Positions 36,377 to 45,197 are shown, counted from the first letter of the stretch. The stretch: 64,000 bases of DNA from Gammaproteobacteria bacterium (GCA_012960755.1 DUAT01000144.1:173257-237256); one strand, 5' to 3'. Made by a program: numbers and translations. Notes: generated by a model not told the origin, from the letters alone.

Positions 36377-36928
36377 ATGATCGTTAAGTCCTGTCTGACA
36401 ATCTGCCTTTTTTTATTGGTCCGATCGGGGCTCTGCCAGGCAGATCAAAATGACATCCGGCTGGATGGGCTGTTCAACATCATACGGCAAACTGACAACG
36501 CGGAAGTAGCAAATAGAACTGTTAACAATATCTGGGAGATCTGGCTTCAAAACGACAACCAGCAAACGCAAGAACGCTTGGCTCAAGGTATTGCTGCGAT
36601 GGATCAAAATCCCCACGAGGCATTGTTAATTTTCACCAGACTAGTCAACGATGTCCCGGAATTTGCTGAAGGCTGGAATAAACGCGCAACACTCTACTAC
36701 CTCGTTGGGGATTACGACGCTTCCGTCAGTGATATTGAAAGAACACTGAAACTTGAACCCAGGCACTTTGGAGCTCTCTCCGGTCTTGGTCTGGTTTATC
36801 TGGAACAGAGAAAGTTTGTAAAAGCCAAAGCAGCATTCGAATCAGCACTGCTTATTCATCCTCACAGCCGCTCCATCCGTTACAATATGGAGCTGGTGGA
36901 AACCTACATTCATCGCAATGCAGTCTAG
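36377..36928 (+). CDS. Secreted TPR protein
   Basis: 183 residues. The signal peptide is clear (VKSCLTICLFLLVRSGLCQA). After LDGLFNIIRQTDNAEVANRT and IWEIWLQNDNQQTQERLAQG, the protein has three TPR-type helix pairs: ALLIFTRLVNDVPEFAEGWN, LYYLVGDYDASVSDIERTLK, LVYLEQRKFVKAKAAFESAL. This layout is common in small periplasmic TPR proteins of Alpha- and Gammaproteobacteria. They bind other proteins and have no fixed partner. No operon partner is evident. Confidence 0.85.
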   Translation: MIVKSCLTICLFLLVRSGLCQADQNDIRLDGLFNIIRQTDNAEVANRTVNNIWEIWLQNDNQQTQERLAQGIAAMDQNPHEALLIFTRLVNDVPEFAEGWNKRATLYYLVGDYDASVSDIERTLKLEPRHFGALSGLGLVYLEQRKFVKAKAAFESALLIHPHSRSIRYNMELVETYIHRNAV

Positions 36929-37037
36929 CAGGCTGCTAGTAGGGAACCGTATCTGGCTTGCTTAGCCTTTGATGACCGACTGTTTGAGTCAATTTGCGTC
37001 TCGATTTATAATTGTACGGGCGTACGGTCATTGAAAT

Positions 37038-37391
37038 ATGGGTGCCCATATTCTCGTTGCGAATATATCCGGAATTAGTTTCAACGATTATGTCCGTCAG
37101 AACATTTTCGATCCGTTGGGAATGGAAACCCTGCAACAAATGCTGCACGAAGGTTTTACTCACGATGGACGTGTCCGAGGAACTGGTCTGGGATTTCTAA
37201 AACGCCGTTTTGGATATGAAGGGTTTGATAACTTTGGCCATGATGGAGGAACCACCATTTTCATCTCACATTTTGACCTGTCGCTGAAAGAAGATTTTAT
37301 GTTATTCAGTTCATTCAGTGGTCCTGGTGCAGGACAAACTCACAGCGCTTACTACTACTGGAATCTGTTGGGTTTTAACTACTATAGTTAG
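37038..37391 (+). pseudogene. C-terminal remnant of a serine hydrolase (beta-lactamase-like)
   Basis: The frame contains ISGISFNDYVRQNIFDPLGM, which is the segment after the YxN motif in class C-like serine hydrolases, then jumps to a more C-terminal part (FGYEGFDNFGHDGGTTIFIS, with the HxGG box) and the end. The SxxK catalytic motif and the N-terminal half are absent, and a central deletion is evident from the missing 60 or so residues. It is the second hydrolase relic in the window (see 8514-9781), but the two are not close copies. Confidence 0.65.
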
Positions 37392-37405
37392 TCAATACTT
37401 AAGAG

Positions 37406-38200
37406 TCACTCTTTAACAACTTTGCGGTACAGATGCCAGGTTGCATGACCCAGCACAGGTAGAACCACAGCAAGACCAACCATAAACAGCATTGCGCCTG
37501 CAGTCAGTAATGCAACAACAATCAGTCCCCAGAGGAGCATAACCAGGGTATTGGAATTTACGGCCCTGAACGAAACCGCAACCGCAGTGGCTGAACTGGT
37601 TGGTTTATCCAACAGCAGGGGGAAGCCCACGACAGAAATTGACAACGCAGCGAATGCAAAGATAAACCCGACGGCATTACCATAGACTATCAGCGCACCG
37701 CCCGGTTTGGTGGTGACCACCTCAGTGACAAACTCGGTAAAGGAGGCGAAATTCATTGCGCCGAACAAACCAAGGTAAATGAACTGTGCCATAAATACCC
37801 ATGCGGAGTAGAGCAACATCATCAGAAACGACAATGCCAGGATCGGAGCGTAGGACCTTGAATGAACGAATTCGAATGACGAACCCCAGCTGACTTCGAG
37901 CTCTTGTTCGCGCCGCTTGCTCATCTCAAACAGGCAGACTGAAACAACCGGGCCGATGAGAGTCAGACCTGCCACCATCGGGAATGCGAGATACAGCAGG
38001 TTCTCACCGACCTGAGACACGGTTAGTATCACGGCAAATAAAGGATAAATAATAACAAGGAAGACACCGAAGGACGGGTTGGCGGTAAAGTCATCGTAGC
38101 CTTCTCGCAGCGACTGCAGGAGATCTTTTACGCTGATTTTGCGGATTTCGATCTCACTCGATGTGAGTTGTATATCCCTGAAAGCAATTTCGTGGTTCAT
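37406..38200 (-). CDS. DUF2189 membrane protein
   Basis: 264 residues from ATG 38198-38200, after AAGGAG at the right distance. The N-terminus has the family pattern KISVKDLLQSLREGYDDFTA and NPSFGVFLVIIYPLFAVILT. Five or six membrane helices follow (YLAFPMVAGLTLIGPVVSVC, YAPILALSFLMMLLYSAWVF, GGALIVYGNAVGFIFAFAAL, NTLVMLLWGLIVVALLTAGA, LAVVLPVLGHATWHLYRKVV). DUF2189 proteins are integral membrane proteins of unknown function, common in Proteobacteria. It stands alone between the hydrolase relic and a crotonase. Confidence 0.88.
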   Translation of the reverse strand: MNHEIAFRDIQLTSSEIEIRKISVKDLLQSLREGYDDFTANPSFGVFLVIIYPLFAVILTVSQVGENLLYLAFPMVAGLTLIGPVVSVCLFEMSKRREQELEVSWGSSFEFVHSRSYAPILALSFLMMLLYSAWVFMAQFIYLGLFGAMNFASFTEFVTEVVTTKPGGALIVYGNAVGFIFAFAALSISVVGFPLLLDKPTSSATAVAVSFRAVNSNTLVMLLWGLIVVALLTAGAMLFMVGLAVVLPVLGHATWHLYRKVVKE

Positions 38201-38394
38201 GGAAACGCTCCTTTTCAAAGACATCGGGCCACAGCCAGTACAACGCTTAATGACTGCTGCTGATGCTGAATTTGTTTGTACCGAAACTCAGGGTTATTGT
38301 AATGCAAAAATTGCCAGGACACGAACGCCTATTTTTGAAGTATCATGCCCGCTGTGTTAAGTCATAAGAAGAATAAGAGTATGAGAAGCTGAAC

Positions 38395-39156
38395 ATGAGT
38401 GAACCCAACCCAGTCGTACTTACAGAACGCTTTGATGATGTGTTGCTGCTGACAATGAACCGTGTGGAGCGTCACAACGCCCTGAACGTGGCCCTTAATC
38501 ATGCGCTGGGCGATGCAGTCAGGCAGGCTGAATCAGCCGGAGTGGCAGTTATTGTTGTTACAGGTGCCGGAGACAAGGCTTTCTGCGCGGGTGGCGATAT
38601 GCTGGAAATGAGCGGTGTTGAACCAGTACCGGATGATTTGCCGCCTCCCGGGCAACGTTTGGACGCAGCCACTGAAATTTCGAAAACACCCCTGCCTGTC
38701 ATTGCTGCAATTAACGGCTATTGTTACGGCGGCGGCGCCCGGCTTGCGGTCGAATGCGATATCCGGCTGGCGACCCAAAAGTCGACGTTTCGATGGCCTG
38801 GCGCCGAGTATGGTCTTGTTGTCGGTGCTTCATCCCTACCCCGGCTGGTTGGTGCGGCAAAGGCCAAGGAATGGATTTTCACCGCCCGGAAGATCGAAGC
38901 AGCAGAAGCCCTGCAGGAGAAAATGATCAACACGATTTATTCTGAATCTGAACTTTTACCTGCTGCCATGAAGATGGCAAAAACAATCGCAAACAACTCT
39001 GCCAGTGCCGTGCGCGAGTCCAAGCGAGTCATTGATCTCGCAAGCCTTGATGATGCTGCACGATCATTGGAGACCAGTGCCAACAAACAATTACGCGGTA
39101 GTGAGGAACAGAGCAGCCGGTTCCGCACTGCAACCAGGAAAGTAACTGGAAAATAG
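38395..39156 (+). CDS. Enoyl-CoA hydratase/isomerase (crotonase) family protein
   Basis: 253 residues, the usual crotonase length. LLTMNRVERHNALNVALNHA, oxyanion loop one VTGAGDKAFCAGGDMLEMSG and loop two INGYCYGGGARLAVECDIRL are present. The first catalytic Glu of hydratases is replaced (GARLAVE), and the second falls in FRWPGAEYGLVVGAS, so the activity may be a different crotonase reaction. It is convergent with the VTT gene (39166), with 9 bp between stops. Confidence 0.9.
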   Translation: MSEPNPVVLTERFDDVLLLTMNRVERHNALNVALNHALGDAVRQAESAGVAVIVVTGAGDKAFCAGGDMLEMSGVEPVPDDLPPPGQRLDAATEISKTPLPVIAAINGYCYGGGARLAVECDIRLATQKSTFRWPGAEYGLVVGASSLPRLVGAAKAKEWIFTARKIEAAEALQEKMINTIYSESELLPAAMKMAKTIANNSASAVRESKRVIDLASLDDAARSLETSANKQLRGSEEQSSRFRTATRKVTGK

Positions 39157-39165
39157 CTATATGGC

Positions 39166-39783
39166 CTACGCGAGGTTCTTCCTTCGTCGTCGTGCATAAA
39201 TGATATAACCGGTGGTCACGGCACCGGCTGCTACGAGTATCGTTGTCGAGTACTGATCCCACCAATACATAAATGCCTCTCCCAGTAATACAATCGCAAT
39301 AGTTAACGGCAGAATACCGATCAATGTCCCTGCCAGAAATGCAGCAAGTTGAACGGATGAAGCGGCCAGTACCCAGTGCATGATTGGATGCAGGAATGTG
39401 GTTAGACGAACAAAGATGACTGCCGAGACGGGTCGATTCTGTAATTTTTCATTTAGAGCCTGCAAACTGTCTGGCAGTTTTTTGTGAAAACCATGACCAA
39501 GAAAGTAACGCGCGACTAAAAATGCAGTCATTGCCGCCAACAGAGCAGCTAACAAGGAAACTGGCAGTGCGAACCACCAGGGCCAGATCAGGCCCGCAAA
39601 AAAGATCCACAGTACTGAGGGAACCTGGAGTAGTTCCCCGATAACAAATGCCAGTACAAAAACGATGGGGGCCCACCATCCCAGCTTGCCTTTTACTGTC
39701 TGGAGATTTTCGAGTGTCAGGTAACTATGCAACTCGAAATAATACGCCACTGCAACTGCGAACACCGCAGCCGCGAACAGCAA
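39166..39783 (-). CDS. VTT-domain (TVP38/TMEM64/DedA-like) membrane protein
   Basis: 205 residues with the VTT core: VLAFVIGELLQVPSVLWIFF, AGLIWPWWFALPVSLLAALL, the F-LVARYFLGHGFHKKL motif, and LTTFLHPIMHWVLAASSVQL with AFLAGTLIGILPLTIAIVLL. Members are lipid scramblase- or flippase-like inner-membrane proteins. It starts 11 bp after the stop of the thioredoxin-fold selenoprotein gene and is in the same direction, so the two are very likely one transcript. Such pairing of redoxin-like and VTT genes suggests a link with membrane or envelope redox work; that link is inference. Confidence 0.88.
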   Translation of the reverse strand: MLFAAAVFAVAVAYYFELHSYLTLENLQTVKGKLGWWAPIVFVLAFVIGELLQVPSVLWIFFAGLIWPWWFALPVSLLAALLAAMTAFLVARYFLGHGFHKKLPDSLQALNEKLQNRPVSAVIFVRLTTFLHPIMHWVLAASSVQLAAFLAGTLIGILPLTIAIVLLGEAFMYWWDQYSTTILVAAGAVTTGYIIYARRRRKNLA

Positions 39784-39794
39784 GTAACGAATAG

Positions 39795-40916
39795 CTATAT
39801 ATCCAGTCCATCAATTGGACGGTAGTAAGGTTTGCCTTCCAGCTCACCAAACTTTTTCACCCAGTTGGCGCCTGCTTGCTCCGGTGTAAACGACCAGTCC
39901 TGCCGATGATAGTTCCAGCTGTCCGGGTTGAGTTTCTCAGCGGCGACCCAGTACTTGTCGGCAGAATCCATATCTCCCTGTTTGAAGAAATAGACTCCCA
40001 ACTTAAAGTTTGCATCAGCAAGGTGCTGCTCATTGCTCCGGATAAGATCCGGGATAGCGTTGCCTTTTGCAAACTGGCTCTGGTTGCCATTGGCAACCCA
40101 GTCTTTAACCATCGGCACATAGTCACTTCTGCCAAAACTGAACCCCTCACCTTTATGTACTTCGGCATAGGCATTTTCGTCAATTCGAATAACCTTCCCT
40201 GTTTCGTCGATCCAGACAGCTGAAGGCACGTTAACCAGATTGTACAAAGAACTAATGGAATGATCCTCATCCACGAGAGTCACGAATTTTGCTTTTGCCT
40301 GGTCGTAAAACTGCCCGGCAGCTGCTTCTCCACCGGTATCCTGGGCAGCAGCAATAATCATAAAGTTGTCATCTTTCAAGTCTTCGAAAACAGCTTGCCA
40401 ACCTGGCAAGTCAAAGCGGCATCCTCACCATGAGGCCCAGGTTAACAGCAAAACCTTCATATCTTTATACTCCGACAGCCTAACGGGTTTACCCTGTCGG
40501 TCGAGAATGCTAAAATCAGGTGCCATATGATCCCGGGTAAATGATTGTCGGGTAACCGGTATGGCGCCGAAGCTCCAGACATTGGCATTGTAATCAAAAA
40601 CGTAAGCCTGGCTGAGTTTTCTCGCCAGTTCTGACACGTTGAACCAGCTCTTGCCGCCACGTTTAACATACAGGCTACTGTCTTCATCCTGTAACACGGG
40701 GACGCAAATATCATCCAGGCAGGCGCCTTCGGGTTTGAGGACGAAGCCGTTGACCCGCGTCAGGTCTGAAGGTTTTACCCACAGGTCATTCGGGTCTGGT
40801 AATACCTCATCAACCACAATCGTCGCATTGTGATACAGAACCGTACTGGCTTGCAAAGGGCTGACCATGCCCGATATTCCAAGGCCCAGCGCGGTCAACA
40901 GTAATAGATTCTTCAT
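39795..40916 (-). CDS. Periplasmic TlpA/ResA-like thioredoxin-fold selenoprotein (in-frame UGA = Sec)
   Basis: One frame runs from ATG 40914-40916 to 39795 (373 residues), interrupted only by TGA at 40425-40427, codon 164. Residues 1-23 are a signal peptide (MKNLLLLTALGLGISGMVSP). Residues 24-130 form an extra N-terminal domain (DLWVKPSDLTRVNGFVLKPE; SWFNVSELARKL). The thioredoxin-like domain starts at MAPDFSILDRQGKPVRLSEY. The UGA falls in LLLTWASW-UGA-GCRFDLPGW, exactly where the first redox Cys of WASWCxxCR-type proteins belongs; a Cys follows two codons later (U-G-C). The cis-Pro loop is VNVPSAVWIDETGK. The C-terminal 110 residues are TPR-like. A SECIS-shaped hairpin follows the UGA. An alternative is a mutated Cys codon, but the hairpin argues against it. 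The function is probably thiol-disulfide exchange in the periplasm. Confidence 0.85.
40382..40427 (-). promoter_or_regulatory. Putative bacterial SECIS element directly after the UGA
   Basis: On the mRNA, UGA (40427-40425) is followed after 14 nt by CUUGCCA-GGU-UGGCAAG (40410-40394): a perfect 7-bp stem with a three-base GGU loop. The first loop G is 22 nt after the UGA, within the usual 16-37 nt of bacterial SECIS elements. E. coli fdhF has a GGU-containing loop at a similar distance. A lower stem CUUUGA (40416-40411) with UCGAAG (40387-40382) can form outside it, with a bulge. The hairpin is inside coding sequence, as expected in bacteria. SelB binding is inferred. Confidence 0.75.
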
Positions 40917-41021
40917 CCATTTAGCCTTTTTAATTTTAAGATGTCGCTTTGGGTAGCACAAATGATACAGGTTGCAGGGAACCCCAATCAACCTTTTGTG
41001 AGGCGGCCTTTTTTACCGAGT

Positions 41022-41031
41022 GTGCTAGAAT
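41022..41031 (+). promoter_or_regulatory. Candidate extended -10 promoter for the POT transporter gene
   Basis: TGCTAGAAT (41023-41031) fits an extended -10 element (TGn plus TAGAAT) 87 bp before the transporter ATG. The matching -35 is weak. No experimental basis exists. Confidence 0.35.
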
Positions 41032-41117
41032 CGGCCAACAAAATTGATAGGTTGCTGTCACGGCTCAATTGCCCGTGAACAAGCTGCGACAACAAGAGCA
41101 CAACGAGACGTTTAACC

Positions 41118-42653
41118 ATGAATTCAACCAGTGTCGCAACCAGCGAGGGTGATTTTCTAGGCCATCCTCGGGGATTGTTCGTCCTGTTTTTTACAGAGAT
41201 GTGGGAGAGATTCAGCTACTACGGCATGCGTGCCTTGTTGATGCTCTACCTGACCAAACACTTTCTGTTTGCCGATGACTCTGCGGCGTTGATCTATGGC
41301 AGCTATGGTTCGCTGGTGTATGCCATGCCCCTGCTGGGCGGACTTATTGCAGATCGCTATCTTGGCTATCGCAAGGCAGTATTCTTCGGAGCTGTCTTAC
41401 TGGTATGCGGGCACTTTGGAATGGCATTCGAGGGTCCTACAGCAGTGCAGACTGGCAGCAAGGTCGTCCAGAATAGCATGTACCTGCAAATTTTCTACCT
41501 GTCTCTGGCATTCATTATCGTCGGCGTGGGATTCCTGAAGGCCAACATATCCACCATGGTGGGTCAGTTGTATGGCGAGAACGACCCTCGACGGGATGGT
41601 GGATTTACCATTTTTTATATGGGTATCAACGTTGGTGCGTTCGTCGCGACACTGGCCTGCGCCTACCTCGGTGAAACCTACGGCTGGCGTTATGGCTTTG
41701 GATTGGCAGGTATCGGTATGTTGTTTGGACTGCTGGTGTTCCAGGTCTATCACCGCTACCTCCTGGGCTATGGCGAGCCTCCAAAAACAGCGGAGCTCGA
41801 CAAGCTGGTGTTACCCGGTCTCAACCGGGAGTGGTTTCTCTATTTTCTCGGCCTGGTTGCCATTGTTGGCGTCTGGCAACTCATCCAAAGAACCTCAGAG
41901 CTTGGTCTGCTACTGATAATCCTCGGCGTGGTCATTGTTAGCTGGATGCTCTGGTTCTCGCTCTCCAAATGTGAACCCAGAGAGCGGGACCGAATGATTG
42001 TTATGCTGATTCTGATTTCGGTGTCAGTATTGTTCTGGGCCCTGTTTGAACAAGCCGGGTCTTCCCTGACCTTGTTCACCGATCGCAACGTTGCCATGGG
42101 CAATTACTTTACCGCTGGCATGTTCCAGTCACTCAACCCGCTGTTTATTATTTTTCTGGCGCCCGTTTTCGCCTGGATATGGGTTAAGTTATCGGCCAGT
42201 GGGTTTGAACCAACCACGCCAGCTAAATTCGGGCTGGGAATACTCCAGGTGGGTCTGGGCTTTGCTGTACTGATCTACGGTGTAGCTCAGGCTGGGCCTG
42301 ATGGCAAGGTTTCTGTTGTATACCTTGCACTCATGTACTTTTTACATACCACGGGCGAACTGTGTTTGTCACCGGTGGGCCTGTCCATGGTCACCAAGTT
42401 GAGCGTGCAGCGCGTCGCTGCAATGATGATGGGGGTGTGGTTCCTGTCCAGTGCATTCGCGTCCTATGCGGGCGGTCTAATTGCCGGTGCCATGGCTATC
42501 GAAGAGTCTTCCGGTGCGGTGGTCGACCCGTTAACATCACTGGCAATTTATGCGGGTGTGTTCGAGAAACTGGCACTGGTCGCCATCGGCCTCGGGATAT
42601 TGGTGTTGCTGATATCCCCGATACTCCACAAGCGTATGCATGGCGTGCATTAA
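41118..42653 (+). CDS. POT/PTR family proton-dependent peptide transporter
   Basis: 511 residues and twelve or more membrane helices. The family opening FVLFFTEMWERFSYYGMRAL with the ExxERFxYYG motif, LGGLIADRYLGYRKAVFFGA, GFLKANISTMVGQLYG, DGGFTIFYMGINVGAFVATL and FWALFEQAGSSLTLFTDRNV are all present. These transporters import di- and tripeptides with protons. It is divergent from the selenoprotein gene with about 200 bp between the starts, and convergent with the SPFH operon. The length is typical of bacterial Dtp/YjdL-type proteins. Confidence 0.95.
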   Translation: MNSTSVATSEGDFLGHPRGLFVLFFTEMWERFSYYGMRALLMLYLTKHFLFADDSAALIYGSYGSLVYAMPLLGGLIADRYLGYRKAVFFGAVLLVCGHFGMAFEGPTAVQTGSKVVQNSMYLQIFYLSLAFIIVGVGFLKANISTMVGQLYGENDPRRDGGFTIFYMGINVGAFVATLACAYLGETYGWRYGFGLAGIGMLFGLLVFQVYHRYLLGYGEPPKTAELDKLVLPGLNREWFLYFLGLVAIVGVWQLIQRTSELGLLLIILGVVIVSWMLWFSLSKCEPRERDRMIVMLILISVSVLFWALFEQAGSSLTLFTDRNVAMGNYFTAGMFQSLNPLFIIFLAPVFAWIWVKLSASGFEPTTPAKFGLGILQVGLGFAVLIYGVAQAGPDGKVSVVYLALMYFLHTTGELCLSPVGLSMVTKLSVQRVAAMMMGVWFLSSAFASYAGGLIAGAMAIEESSGAVVDPLTSLAIYAGVFEKLALVAIGLGILVLLISPILHKRMHGVH

Positions 42654-42665
42654 TCAGACACTCCA

Positions 42666-43586
42666 CTAGCTCTTAATTTTGTCCAGGCCCAGGTTGCCAA
42701 TCCAGCCTTGGTATTCCAACAGGTTTGCAGGGAGAATAATTTTACTGTGCTGCAAGCCCTTTAGAGTATCGATATAGCGTTCATTGAGCTGGAGCTTGAG
42801 CGCGTCTGACCCACCATGGTCAGAAATAACCTTGGCGATTTTTTCAATTGACTCCGCGGTGGCCTCTGCGATGGCTTTGATTTCTTCAGCCCGCCCTTCT
42901 GCCTCATTAATTCGTCGTTGCATTTCACCTTCCGAACGGTTGATCAGTTCTCTTTTAAGACCCTCCGACCGGTTAATCCTGCTTTGCTTATCACCCTCGC
43001 TCGATGCCAAAATTGCACGCTTCTCCCTCTCGGCATTGACCTGTTTTTCCATTGCATTTCGTACCGTATGCGGTGGGCTGATATTCTTGATTTCGTATCT
43101 GTGAACCCGAATCCCCCATGATTCACCCGCAAGGTCCAGCACCTCAACAACCTTGGCGCTGATGAGATCCCGCTCTTCAAACGTGCGGTCCAGATCCAGT
43201 GTGCCGATAACAGAACGGGTCGTCGTCTGTGCAAGCTGCACAGCGGCATAACGATAATCAACAATGCCGTAGCTGGCCTTGACCGGATCCGTGACAGAAA
43301 TATAAATAACACCGTCAACTTCCACCTTAACCTCGTCGCCGGTAAAACAGTCCTGGGGAGGTACATCAATGGCTTCCTCTCTCAGGTCCTGAACAAAGGT
43401 CACCTTGTCAAAAAACGGAATAAGGGCATGAAACCCGGCCTCAAGTGTTTTGTGGTACTTGCCTAGTCGTTCCACTATGTGTGAGGTTCTGGTTGAAACC
43501 AGGCGAATAGACTGAAAAAATTTGACCAGCATGACAAGGAAGACAATCCCCCAGACAGCCATCACAAAAATATCAAATACTTCCAT
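42666..43586 (-). CDS. SPFH/Band 7 (stomatin/paraslipin) protein
   Basis: 306 residues. An N-terminal membrane helix (VFDIFVMAVWGIVFLVMLVK) is followed by the SPFH core: RTSHIVERLGKYHKTLEAGF, HALIPFFDKVTFVQDLREEA, LISAKVVEVLDLAGESWGIR, then a long Glu/Arg/Ala-rich coiled coil with imperfect RxNRSEG repeats (KQSRINRSEGLKRELINRSE). Such proteins scaffold membrane proteases and lipid domains. It overlaps almost directly with the upstream SPFH gene (stop and start one base apart) and forms the last gene of an NfeD-SPFH-SPFH operon. Confidence 0.93.
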   Translation of the reverse strand: MEVFDIFVMAVWGIVFLVMLVKFFQSIRLVSTRTSHIVERLGKYHKTLEAGFHALIPFFDKVTFVQDLREEAIDVPPQDCFTGDEVKVEVDGVIYISVTDPVKASYGIVDYRYAAVQLAQTTTRSVIGTLDLDRTFEERDLISAKVVEVLDLAGESWGIRVHRYEIKNISPPHTVRNAMEKQVNAEREKRAILASSEGDKQSRINRSEGLKRELINRSEGEMQRRINEAEGRAEEIKAIAEATAESIEKIAKVISDHGGSDALKLQLNERYIDTLKGLQHSKIILPANLLEYQGWIGNLGLDKIKS

Positions 43587-43587
43587 T

Positions 43588-44511
43588 TTACTGGCCTCCG
43601 TCTTTAACGGTCTGGGCGACCTGGTCTATGCCTGCAAAAAAACCTTCCATCTTCGCAAGCTCTTTCGGTACAACACTAATATCAGCTTCACGAAACAATT
43701 CAGCGATCCGGTCGATGTAGGTTTCAATGAGTCTCAGTTGCATCGCCTCAGGACCCCCGGGTTTGCTGATTGCTGCCGCGACTAATTTTGATCCTTCGGC
43801 TGTGGCAGTAGCCAGTACTGCTATCTCCATGGCACGACCCTGGGCTTCATTAATCCGCCTTTGTCGCTCACCTTCCGATAAATTAATCGCCTCCTGACGT
43901 TCTCCTTCTGAAAGCGCGATGGTCGAGTCCCGATCGGCGTTTGCCAGGGTAATCTCGGCGCGTTTTTGTCGTTCCGCTTCCATGGCTTTTTCAAGGGTGT
44001 CAATAACGCCTCCGGAGGGCGTAATGTTCATGACTTCATAGCGGAGCACCTTGATTCCCCAGGGCTCCGATGCGTGATCAATTTCCCGCACGATGGTTTC
44101 GTTGAGCACATCCCGTTCCGAGAAGGTTTCACCCAGGGTTAGTTTACCCACCTCTGAGCGGACAGTGGTTTGGGCTAAATTAATTGCCGCAACCAGATAA
44201 TCCTCAATGCCGTAACTTGCCTTGTAGGCATCAAGCACCTTGATATAGAGCAGGCCATCAACATCAATCTGAATATTGTCGCGGGAGATGCAGCTCTGGT
44301 GGGGAATGTTCAAACATTGTTCCCGGGTCTCGTGCCGGTATGCGACCCGATCGACAAAAGGAACAAGAAAATGGATGCCGGGTTCCAATGTACCCCGGAA
44401 CTTGCCCAGACGTTCAATCACGCTCATTTCCCGCATTGGCACAATCAGGATCAGGTTGTACAGAACAAAAAATGAGACCAGAACCAGGATAGTGAAGTAG
44501 AAGAAGGCCAA
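43588..44511 (-). CDS. SPFH/Band 7 (stomatin/paraslipin) protein
   Basis: 307 residues with an N-terminal helix (AFFYFTILVLVSFFVLYNLI), the SPFH core (REMSVIERLGKFRGTLEPGI, HFLVPFVDRVAYRHETREQC, VLNETIVREIDHASEPWGIK) and a coiled coil with SEGERQ repeats (ALSEGERQEAINLSEGERQR). It is a paralogue of the gene at 42666, so the operon carries a tandem pair. The NfeD-type gene lies upstream, a known partner of stomatin-like proteins in membrane quality control. The spacing to the downstream gene (one base) suggests translational coupling. Confidence 0.93.
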   Translation of the reverse strand: MAFFYFTILVLVSFFVLYNLILIVPMREMSVIERLGKFRGTLEPGIHFLVPFVDRVAYRHETREQCLNIPHQSCISRDNIQIDVDGLLYIKVLDAYKASYGIEDYLVAAINLAQTTVRSEVGKLTLGETFSERDVLNETIVREIDHASEPWGIKVLRYEVMNITPSGGVIDTLEKAMEAERQKRAEITLANADRDSTIALSEGERQEAINLSEGERQRRINEAQGRAMEIAVLATATAEGSKLVAAAISKPGGPEAMQLRLIETYIDRIAELFREADISVVPKELAKMEGFFAGIDQVAQTVKDGGQ

Positions 44512-44587
44512 AAGAAAAACTCCTGTTGTTGGTTTGCCCGGAACGCTGGCGTTCCGAATTTCAGCATTTAAACGCTGCTAAGCGCTA

Positions 44588-45040
44588 TTAACCGCTTTTT
44601 TCCACAATGTAGCTAATATTTTCCCGGGCGATTATTTTCGCAGTCTCGCCCGGCTTTATCTCACTGCCATCGCTCATAGCAGCCCACTGGGTTCCCCGAT
44701 GTAAAATTCGACCGGCATGATTGCCGGGGCCAATGGTCTCGACGACTTCGACCTGATCCCCAACTTCGTCCAGGATTTCAATCGTATTGCTCTCACTGGT
44801 ATCTCCCCCGGCAAATTTCATTGCAAAAGAGCGCAGCATGAAGATTAATACGAGGGTAGAGACAAAAAACAAGGTCATCACATTGACCCAGGTGGTCACC
44901 AAACCTGACCACAGAGCCAGTGCAACTACCAGACAACCCACTCCCATAAACACAACAATGCCGCCGGGTATGATCATTTCCGCTATCGCCAGCAAAATGC
45001 CTGCGATAATCCAATAAGTCGGGTTGAGGAGAAAATTCAT
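44588..45040 (-). CDS. NfeD-family membrane protein
   Basis: 150 residues. Two or three membrane helices (PTYWIIAGILLAIAEMIIPG, GVGCLVVALALWSGLVTTWV, NVMTLFFVSTLVLIFMLRSF) are followed by a soluble OB-fold-like domain (DEVGDQVEVVETIGPGNHAG, RILHRGTQWAAMSDGSEIKP, GETAKIIARENISYIVE), the short NfeD architecture without a protease domain. Known partners are SPFH/stomatin proteins, and two such genes follow in the same direction, 76 bp downstream. It probably helps assemble or regulate that complex. A ribosome-binding site (AGGTGA) precedes the ATG. Confidence 0.92.
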   Translation of the reverse strand: MNFLLNPTYWIIAGILLAIAEMIIPGGIVVFMGVGCLVVALALWSGLVTTWVNVMTLFFVSTLVLIFMLRSFAMKFAGGDTSESNTIEILDEVGDQVEVVETIGPGNHAGRILHRGTQWAAMSDGSEIKPGETAKIIARENISYIVEKSG

Positions 45041-45197
45041 GGGGTGATTTCACCTCGACTGACATAATATGTCAATAGACAAGCCGTGGAAATATTCTGC
45101 AGAAAAAGACAAGTAATATTGCGAGGTTCGAAGCAAATTGATTCCATTCGTTTATAAAACCCTGTTTAGTTGAAATTTATACAGAGTGCATTAACCC

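Noticed and set aside
39795..40991. Two separate genes: a secreted protein ending WASW and a second redoxin starting at a TTG
   Set aside because: The frame is identical, the stop falls at the redox Cys position, and a SECIS-like hairpin follows. One gene with Sec explains all of this.
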